Source: Aporrectodea caliginosa
Taxonomy: Eukaryota; Annelida; Clitellata; Crassiclitellata; Lumbricidae
Assembly (NCBI GenBank): GCA_020284085.1
Contig: JACEVL010000143.1
Coordinates: 1,236,246-1,300,245, forward strand
Reading direction: 5' to 3'
DNA: 64,000 nt
Every line of letters begins with the position of its first letter. Position 1 is the first letter of the stretch. Both the position numbers and the translations under genes were made by a program. Under the pieces are notes generated by a model. The model saw only the letters and a list, made by a program, of their open reading frames with translations, searched no databases and was not told the origin of the DNA. This document shows positions 56,063 to 64,000 of this stretch, piece after piece.

Positions 56063-59000
56063 TCATTCTCTGACTCGTTTGCAGGACGGTTTGCCGAATT
56101 TCTCGCAGCTGCACGAACAGCAGCCGCCCAGGTAGGCTGCACACCCACAACGCTTGATGCCAAATGGAGACTTGCATTCGATTGTACAGCTCGCTGCAAA
56201 CATAACAGAAGAAGAGGAATGATGAACCCAATTATTCATTTTGTCATTAGCAACATATCTTTCGCAACATCTAGGCCTATTTTGGTATAATAACTGATGC
56301 AAAACTTCTATAAGCAGTGTGATTCTCCTTACAGATTTTATTTTAGTTATAGTTACAGTTATAGTTAATGGTTTTTTATTTTAGTTATAGTTATAGTTAT
56401 AGTTAGTATTATTTTTTAGTTTATAGTTATAGTTATAGTTAATGGATTTTATTTTAGTTAATTTTAGTTACTACGTAGTTACAATAATTAATGCTATAAG
56501 CAAAATTGTGCGTATTAACACGCTGTTTCACAATTTGCTCAGAGCTTTGATTGAAGCATGGGTGCATTCAGCTACACGAATACACGAGTTTCCAAAGTAA
56601 CTGACAAATTGCATAATAAAAATATCGCACTTTTCGTTCTCATTTATGTCGAATCGTCCATATTGCACTTCCTGTTTTTATTTTTTGCATTAACGAAAAT
56701 AAAGATGAATTTTCGTTATTGTTATTTTCGTAATATAGTTATAGTTATAGTTAATGATATTTTTTAGTTATAGTTATAGTTATCGTTAACGAAATCATTT
56801 TATTTTCGTTAACGAACATTTTCGTTATCGTTATCGTTAACGAGAATCACACTGTCTTTAAGTTAATTCCAGCGAACCGTCAAAGTCCGTGTCACAACTG
56901 CTGGGTTGTTCAAATTAGTGTCAAGTTCGGCAATTATAGTCGGGACAGGATTCACAAGACCGTTCAAAGTTGGAACAGACATTTATGGCGAGAGGCTTGA
57001 GAACTATGAACAACTACTATTTACATGGTTTAAAGAATTTTTGTTATTGTCAGAACTAGGTGCAACATAATATTGTACCTACTTTAGGCGATAGGTGGCA
57101 CTAGGGAAGATCTGCAGCCTCTACAGCTCCCGTGCACATGCACGTTCGCTATAGGCCTTTGCCCTTTGCGATACGTTTAGTTGTTACATGTTTGGTGCTG
57201 TACAGTTGGAAGGTGCTTGAAGAGTGCTATACAGATGTTTTGTTGCAATCGAGATTAATCGATTAAATTCGATTAATTTGGTCATATAACAGACGCGCAG
57301 AATAAAGTTATTATTCCATTCTACCGGTCACTGGTGCTTTGTTAGCATTGAAATTTATTGTTTTAGTCTGTAGTCGTTACTGGTCAGAACACAGTATTAA
57401 CGGACATTTACAGTATAATAACTTCTTATAATTTCAGTTGTTGCCTGTAGTAACTTTTGTAATGTACATTATGTACTATGCTGATGTATATTAATTTACA
57501 GTAATGAGTGACTTAATTCTGAATCTCTTTTATATTAGTCGGCCAGAATGGGGGGTTTGTTCCCCCATTCCAGGTGGGAGGTTAGACGCCACTGCCCTGG
57601 CAACCGATCCGTATCCCACTCTGCACCTCAACCTCTGATTGAGCGATGAATTCCCCATGAATTCCGTCTATTCTCAGTTAAGTCCTTCACCAATACCGCC
57701 ACGCACCCATCGTCATCTGCTTCAGGTTCTTCTAGGTTACTTATCGGGGCCAAAAGGCTTTCCATTCCAAATTTATCTCGCCTCTTCAAGAATTCCTACC
57801 TGAATCCATCCGATCCTCCACCTTCGAGGCTTTCTCGCCCGTAATGTAGCAGCCGCTCTGCCTCCTCTCTGTGGTCTCTGGCAACCGGACTTGGATCTCC
57901 ACTGGACATCGAGCTCTGGACAACCCTTCTGATACGACGCAGCGCTCGTGAATAAGCTGGTGCCCTGCGCTTTAGAATAGCGCTTTAGAAATTTGGAGTT
58001 GACGATTACGACTCTATAGAACAGTAATACGTAATACGTAATACGTAATACGTACGTGTTTTGCAGTTGACTGCTTTGGGTGCTTTAGTAGTAGTAGTAG
58101 TAGTAGTAACAACTCGAGTAGTCTTCTTAGGTGCAGGTGTAGTTTTGTATCGATCCTTCTTAGGTTCAGGTGTAGTTTTGTATCGATCCTTCTTAGGTTC
58201 AGGTGTAGTTTTGTATCGATCCTTCTTAGGTGCAGGTGTAGTTTTGTATCGATCCTTCTTAGGTTCAGGTGTAGTTTTGTATCGATCCTTCTTAGGTTCA
58301 GGTGTAGTTTTGTATCGATCCTTCTTAGGTTCAGGTGTAGTTTTGTATCGATCCTTCTTAGGTTCAGGTGTAGTTTTGTATCGATCCTTTCCCTCTTTGC
58401 CCTTTCCTTTGTCTCCAGATGCTTTCTCACCTTTTCCTCCCTTTCCTTTCTCAACTTCTTCCTCTCCCTCTCCTTCGTCAACTTCTTTCTCATCTTTTTC
58501 TCCCTTTCCTTCGTCAACTTCTTTCTCATCTTTTTCTCCATTTTCTTCGTCAACTTCTTTCTCATCTTTTTCTCCCTTTTCTTCGTCAACTTCTTTCTCA
58601 TCTTTTTCTCCCTTTTCTTCGTCAACTTCTTTCTCATCTTTTTCTCCCTTTTCTTCGTGAACTTCTTCCTCTCCCTTTCCTTCCTCAACTTCTTTCTCAC
58701 CTTTTTCTCCCGCTCCTTCCTCCTTTCCTTCTTCCTGACTTGTCTCCTCCTCTTCTTCGTTTCCCGGCAACTCTGCCGCTGGGGTGGTCTGCAATATCTC
58801 GTTATCTTCACTCTGAGTTTCGATACTAACCCAGGGCACTGATGATGCATCTTGTTCTTCGATACTAACCCAGGGCACTGATGATTCATCTTGTTCTTCG
58901 ATACTAACCCAGGGCACTGATGTTGCATCTTGTTCTTCGATACTAACCCAGGGCACTGATGATTCATCTTGTTCTTCGATACTAACCCAGGGCACTGATG

Positions 59001-62000
59001 TTGCATCTTGTTCTTCGATACTAACCCAGGGCACTGATGATTCATCTTGTTCTTCGATACTAACCCAGGGCACTGATGTTGCATCTTGTTCTTCGATACT
59101 AACCCAGGGCACTGATGATTCATCTTGTTCTTCGATACTAACCCAGGGCACTGATGTTGCATCTTGTTCTTCGATACTAACCCAGGGCACTGATGATTCA
59201 TCTTGTTCTTCGATACTAACCCAGGGCACTGATGTTGCATCTTGTTCTTCGATACTAACCCAGGGCACTGATGATGCATCTTGTTCTTCGATACTAACCC
59301 AGGGCACTGATGTTGCATCTTGTTCTTCGATACTAACCCAGGGCACTGATGATGCATCTTGTTCTTCGATACTAACCCAGGGCACTGATGATGCATCTTG
59401 TTCTTCGATACTAACCCAGGGCACTGATGATGTGACGGTACCGTATGGTACCCTCTCACCCTCTGCTGCGTTGGTGGAGTCCGTCTCTGGGCCAATTTCC
59501 TCTGTTGCATGACTTGCATCTGTGGCGCTGTCGGTTGGGTTACCGTTATTTTCAGTGCTTCGCATTTCGTTGAAATCCTGTGCGGCATTTTTGGCCAAGG
59601 TGCGGTTATTTTCAAGGACTTGCGTTGCGTTGACGCTCTCTGTGGCATTGATGGTCAAGTTGCCTTTATCTTCAGAAATCAGAGTTCCCTGTGTAGACTC
59701 GGCGGGTTCTGCCTGCAATATATATATAATTTATACACTAGCCTTTATGCTTATGCCCGTGCAGTGCCGAAAAATCTTAACGGCAACTTAATTCTGGCTA
59801 AAAGGGTCGCTGAAGTTGACCTTATCTTACCTACGTAGGCCTAGTTATGTCCACATTACGTTTTTACTGCAAAGGAATTAGGCCTACAATACAAATTTAT
59901 TTATATTGCCCACCTTTCAAAGTTCAAAATTGGGAACACAACCATACGACAGCAGATTGATGGCTCTGAGTATGTGTGCCTAAAAGACTTGCACCAGGTC
60001 CTTGCACAGTGACCTCCTGAGTGGAGGTCGAACCCGTATAGCCTACTCTCTGCGTTATATGTCGGGCGCTCTATCTATTCGGCTAACGTGTCCCACATGC
60101 ATAGGCAGCATGTTAAATTTATAGAATAAAAACATGCTTTTGTCACCTAGTAATCGCATTTTTCAAAGTTTCTTCAAAGGAATATGTTTAAAAATCAACA
60201 AGCGCTGATGGGCATCAGTTTATTCACGAGCAAAGGGGGTTGACCAAGGGGAGATCCAAGTCCGGTTGCCACGCAGAAGACCAGGGAGAGAAAGAGGCAT
60301 AATAAGGAGGGTTCCGTCTTGGACGAAAGACTGGAAGAAGGGGGACAGATCAGTGTAGGTGGGAGCTAAACGACCCCGCTGTCTACCAAAGCTGCTTCTA
60401 TCCCAATACCTGCAATATGCACTGCCTACCGCAACGCCATTTCGAACATAGGCAACGCCATATATATATATTATATATATATTATATATATATATAGATA
60501 TTATATATATATATATATATATATATTAGGGTGATTCAAAAAAAATTTTGGGGGAAATTTAATGAGCATAGTTGCTAATTTTGTTCCTTTTGTGTACAGA
60601 ATAAATTCTGTATAAAAATTTTCAAAATCAAATGCATTTTAGAGGTCGCTCAATGAGCACAAAAGTTTCCATACAGTCGTATTCAGGTTACAAATTGAGG
60701 TGATGGCCAAATGATATATCACACACAATAAATCATAGATTGATTAGTAACTCGAGGTAGTCACAAGAAAACAGATATTCATATTGATTAAAAAAGTCTT
60801 TTAAAAAGTCTACAATAATTGTAGACTTATTGTAGAATTATTCACCCGGAACCCTCCGCTGCCTGATCTGCTTGTTCAACTGCAGGTCATTAACTGGTGC
60901 ATCAGATCTGATGCCACCGGACTAGCTCTTCATGCTCTCACGTTTATATTACTTGCAAATAAACAGAATGCAGTGACATTTCTTCTCACAGAGGCAGTCA
61001 ATTGAGATTGATCTATAAAACATTGGTCTCCAAGAAATAAATGACATTAGTCATCCATGTGGCCAAATGCACCTGAATGTCTGAAACGATACATCCTATC
61101 ACCGACCGTCTCTCCTCGAATTCCACAATTCCACCACTTCCTTCCCCCTCAAAGTCCGACTCACACCTCAACGTGGTGAGGGGGTGGACTTCGGCCCATG
61201 GATCCTGATGATGATGATGATGATCACTTCCTTGTAATTGTCTCTTGAAAGATAATCTAGTCTTGCTGACAGATGATTGCATGCGATGAACAGTTGAAAA
61301 TTACATTGGCCCTTCATCCGCGTATTAACAGTTTGCTTAAGTAATGGCAGCTACCAAGATAGCGAGGTCCAACAAGTTTATGCGATCCAATGCAGATTCT
61401 GCTTTGAAAAATGTAAGGTTTCTTGTCTGCTGTATCTTCTTGTAAATCTTCAGGAGGGGTATTCAACTGTTTTTTGTTGTACAATGAGATCTTGACTTCA
61501 TAGCCAAATTCATGTTTCCATCGTCGTCATCATCATCATCATTATCGTCTTCGTCATCATTCACGTTGCTGCTCTTGCAATCCTAGTTGACCGATTACTT
61601 GAACTAGACCCTTCAGCTGATTTTCTTAGCATTTCATGCTTCTACCTTGGTTCAAGTCTGATCTTGTGTTTTGCAACGGTTGCCTCTTTCTGACTAAGAT
61701 CCTTGTCATCAGCCATGCTCATCTTTCGTGGATCTCGCTGATCTGCCGAAAACCACTTTTTCTCATCAATTTTTAGATCATGCTCAGTTTGCTAATTGGC
61801 AATATAAAAAATGAGATGCACTTTTCAACAAATGCATCTGGCTTTTCTGTGACTCAGAGTCCCTGTTTTTACTTTTCTTGATCAAATTATACTCCTCCAC
61901 TAGACCCTTTGCTTTTACACTATCTTCGACTAATAATGCTGTAAGAATTCTAGCCTTGTTCCAAATTCAGATTCACTTGATAATCATTGCATTCAAACCC

Positions 62001-62687
62001 TCTGACAGTCTTCTTCAAAATCTTGTGATGATAAAAAAAACTAGAAATGTGTATAGTGTGTGGCCTCCTGTAGGCAATACATTAATAGGAAGGGTTGCTT
62101 CTGGGTTCCCAGTTAACGTGACTTCAGTCTTCAACCTTGTCGCAGAAGTGCAAAAGTTTTCTTCCATTTACACTGCTAGCTGTAATGCAGTAAATAAAGC
62201 CATTATCTATATTACCTACACCACCGCGCCCCAGTTGTATTGTGTTGTATTGTATTGTATTGTATTGTACTCCACGTTTATATTGCGACCGAGCCACCCG
62301 CAGTAAAGATCCGAGAAATTAATCTCTGATAAACCGACCGACCGGGAATCGAACCCGGGCCGCCGGCGTGGTGAGCAAGCTACCAACCCACTCGGCCACT
62401 CATACTTACAGTATGGCCTATGACTAGGGCCTATGTATATAATTCTTGCTTATAGGATTGTTGCCCAATGTAATTAGGATTGTTGCATTCCAGTGTCTCG
62501 TCAATGGCAATTTCGTTGTTTCTTCAAATAGACCCCTCTCAGATTTCAGGGCATTGAGCGACCAGTAAACATTCATAGATTACAGTAAAATTTTGCTGAA
62601 TTGTTCAGAAAGACCAAAGGAACAAAATTATCTACTATGTCGATCAATCAGAAAAACAATTTTTTCCCCATGGTGACGTGAATCACC

Positions 62688-62766
<79 letters not shown>

Positions 62767-63217
62767 TAACTTATCGACTTATAGGAACCTATGTATGCAC
62801 CAATGCTTCAGGTGTGTTATGCAAACTGTCTGGGATTTGGGGAAATTAATCCAAAGTACAATCATTGCCAGCCAATTGAAACGCCAACAGCCTTGCCAAA
62901 TGCGTTCAAGCCATGGTTTTAAGCTGCAAATTTGTTCAGAAGAAAGGCTAAAAACTATATACTAGGAAAGATAGGCTAGTTAGAAAGAAGGTTAGGTCTG
63001 GACTTAATATCTGAGTAAATAGCTGCGAATTGAGCAAAGAATTGTAATCTGAATAATTCATTTTCTTTAAATATGAGCCAATAGAGATGTAACAGATCAC
63101 TATAGGTACTGAAGCCATCCATATTTGAAGTGTTTTCCTTGAGAATACCTCAGTTTGGCCGAGCCCAATGAACTGAAAGGCAACGAGAGTCACAGCGAGA
63201 ATAACAAGTCCTTTCAT
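56063..63217 (-). CDS. Secreted, highly repetitive protein with Cys-rich C-terminus (unrecognised), 3 exons
   Basis: Exons: 63149-63217 (signal peptide, MKGLVILAVTLVAFQFIGLG, GTATTC donor), 58056-59712 (TTGCAG acceptor, GTACGT donor) and 56063-56193 (TTTGCAG acceptor, TGA). Phases 0 and 1 join exactly, giving 618 aa. After the signal comes a Ser/Thr/Asn-rich stretch with four N-glycosylation sequons (NLT, NAT, NAT, NRT), 16 tandem 13-residue units (SVPWVSIEEQDAS with A/E and S/T variants), a Lys/Glu/Asp block with a 12-residue unit (EKGEKDEKEVDE), eight units of DRYKTTPEPKK, a Thr run, and a C-terminus with ten cysteines in about 46 residues. Likely extracellular: matrix, mucus, adhesive or mineral-associated are all possible. 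I know no homologue. Without the splices exon 2 would look like a stand-alone 570-codon ORF. Confidence 0.75.
56315..56854. mobile_element. hAT-like MITE with internal TTATAG repeats
   Basis: Perfect 13-bp inverted ends CAGTGTGATTCTC / GAGAATCACACTG. The flanking 8 bp TCTATAAG / TCTTTAAG match at seven of eight positions. The interior is made of (TTATAG)n and CGTTAACGAA-type repeats. Lies in intron 2 of the secreted-protein gene. Confidence 0.88.
56855..58055. other. Rest of intron 2 of the secreted-protein gene
   Basis: A GGGGGTTTGTTCCCCC inverted motif is near 57,550-57,570, followed by GACGCCACTG, which resembles a hAT right end. The sequence 57,590-57,990 looks like a worn LINE 3' end but no motif is secure. 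(ACGTAATA)n lies at the splice donor. Confidence 0.35.
58150..58385 (-). repeat. 33-bp coding repeats (DRYKTTPEPKK)
   Basis: Eight almost identical 33-bp units within exon 2. A Glu/Ala change at one codon is the main variation, pointing to recent expansion or homogenisation. Confidence 0.95.
58826..59430 (-). repeat. 39-bp coding repeats (SVPWVSIEEQDAS), 16 copies
   Basis: Units are nearly identical at DNA level, each with TTCGATACTAACCCAGGGCA on the plus strand. Over much of the array DAT and DES variants alternate, making a 78-bp higher-order unit. The last unit (IETQSEDNE) has diverged. Confidence 0.95.
59886..60096 (-). mobile_element. tRNA-derived SINE in intron 1 of the secreted-protein gene
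   Basis: Minus-strand head GTGGGACACGTTAGCCGAAT with AGATAGAGCGCC (A-box region) and CGGGTTCGACCTCC (B box), then a ~110-bp body ending GGTGGGCAATATAAATAAAT. A different family from the SINEs at 25.6 kb and 39.9 kb. Confidence 0.75.
60460..60526. repeat. (TA)n microsatellite
   Basis: Imperfect TA run next to the left end of the TIR element; its other half lies at 62,691. Confidence 0.9.
60526..62691. mobile_element. 2.2-kb TIR DNA transposon inserted in a TA repeat, superfamily not assigned
   Basis: Perfect 13-bp inverted ends TTAGGGTGATTCA / TGAATCACCCTAA, each bordered by (TA)n, so the target was probably TA within a microsatellite. The interior keeps minus-strand coding-like stretches (for instance HEFGYEVKISLYNKKQLNTP near 61,450-61,510 and an Asp-rich run near 61,530) with stops. 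A TA target suggests Tc1/mariner or a related group, but no DDE motif is readable. A SINE sits near its right end. Confidence 0.75.
62222..62402 (-). mobile_element. tRNA-derived SINE, second copy
   Basis: Close copy of 25,662-25,822: B box CCCGGGTTCGATTCCCGG, A-box region GAGTGGCCGAGTGGGTTGG, tail (ACAAT)n, then the first bases of a second monomer (TGGGGCGCGGTGG). Inserted in the 60,526-62,691 element. Confidence 0.85.
62691..62765. repeat. (TA)n microsatellite
   Basis: About 36 TA units directly after the right end of the TIR element. Confidence 0.95.
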
Positions 63218-64000
63218 CGTTATCTATATATCTTCAATTCTTTCGCACAGAAGGCGACCGTAGCGGCGACTGAATGCGTTCCTCTTCCAGATAGATCGGG
63301 CGACGGACAGCTAGACAGTCAACTGAAAATAAACCTCGACCGAAACGTCCGTGTTGGTTTATGAGCTCGGCCTTCGTGGAGGCCTTTTCTGGACGTTATC
63401 TGCTCTTGGTGACTTCTGTCGTGCATATTTCTAGATAAGACTACGTGCATTTACTTGGGAAATTATGCGACTTTTGATGGTCTTTTACGAAGGAAAACGC
63501 GAACTATATCGATTCCGTTCGGTACGAAGCGTCTCAAAGCGTTCTACGTGGCACAACTTCGATTTACGTTCTACGTGGCACAACTCCGATTTACATTTTG
63601 TCGACATCATCAATAATGCGCTATGTAGGAACATTTATAGTTGCGGACAAAACGATCATTTTAGTTCAGTTTGTTTTTAATTTTTTAAATTATGCAACAC
63701 TTTACATGCAGTCGTTACAGTGGCAACATGCAAAAACTGATTAGGACTACACCAGCGACTCGAATCTGGAGTCGGTTTGGATATATGCAGACTAGACATG
63801 TGTACTTAACCAACCCGCATCGCAGCCAGCTTTGACAGATAGGTTTCATTCGATAACGTGCGTAGCTTTGGTCTAAAAAGTGGGGTACTAAATTTCCCAA
63901 TGTTCCCCTTGTGATTGTTAAATAATTATAACGGAATCGTTTATTCGCTTGACCTAATAAATATAACAACAACAACAACAACAATAATAATAATAACTCT
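63218..64000. other. 5' flank of the secreted-protein gene
   Basis: Probable promoter side of the minus-strand gene, but no TATA box at a convincing distance. GTTCTACGTGGCACAACTYC is present twice near 63,540-63,590. An (AAC)n/(AAT)n repeat closes the window. Confidence 0.4.

Noticed and set aside
58014..59648. Second long minus-strand frame (544 codons) and plus-strand frames over the same repeats
   Set aside because: The 33-, 36- and 39-bp repeats are multiples of three, so other frames stay open by construction. Only one frame joins a signal peptide and the Cys exon in phase.
62678..62965. ORF with an Ile-Tyr run
   Set aside because: Translation of the TA microsatellite continued into unrelated sequence.

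Overview
The window is animal nuclear DNA. Coding sequence is split by GT-AG introns, most of the sequence is AT-rich and non-coding, and it is packed with old non-LTR retrotransposons, tRNA-derived SINEs, hAT-type DNA transposons and one LTR retrotransposon. There are no bacterial-style operons, rRNA genes or CRISPR arrays. The mix suggests a marine invertebrate, possibly a deuterostome, but the species cannot be fixed from the sequence alone.

Two host genes can be assembled exon by exon with matching splice phases, both on the minus strand. The first (19,584-27,896) is YIF1, a Golgi/ER membrane trafficking protein, in ten coding exons (336 aa). One of its introns appears to use a GC-AG donor. 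The second (56,063-63,217) is an unrecognised secreted protein in three exons (618 aa): signal peptide, N-glycosylation sequons, 16 tandem 13-residue repeats, a Lys/Glu repeat block, eight 11-residue repeats, a Thr run and a ten-cysteine C-terminus. Three more exon candidates are given: a minus-strand last exon at 3,824-3,979, a plus-strand last exon at 37,313-37,439 with a polyadenylation signal, and a short ORF at 17,067 starting in an AAGATGGCGGC context.

Layout: 1-19.5 kb is mostly intergenic or intronic, with hAT elements, a nested LINE/hAT, a 38-bp minisatellite and local duplications. 19.5-28 kb is YIF1, with SINE, LINE and MITE insertions in its introns. 30.05-36.58 kb and 39.13-44.18 kb are two copies (A and B) of a direct segmental duplication. 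They share a MITE, a LINE fragment, CCAACTTCAA-type minisatellites, a second LINE fragment and part of an LTR. A later gained an L2/CR1-like LINE and B gained a SINE. 43.9-50.5 kb is a decayed Ty3/gypsy element. 51-55.7 kb is a pile of LINE 3' ends, trinucleotide repeats, inverted repeats and a hAT element. 56-63.2 kb is the secreted-protein gene, with a hAT element in one intron and a 2.2-kb TIR element in the other.

The most distinctive signals are the repetitive Cys-terminated secreted protein, a family of about 70-bp TTAA-flanked palindromic mini-elements (four copies), six hAT insertions with exact 8-bp target duplications, the A/B duplication with post-duplication insertions, and a decayed copy of a YIF1 exon inside a YIF1 intron.
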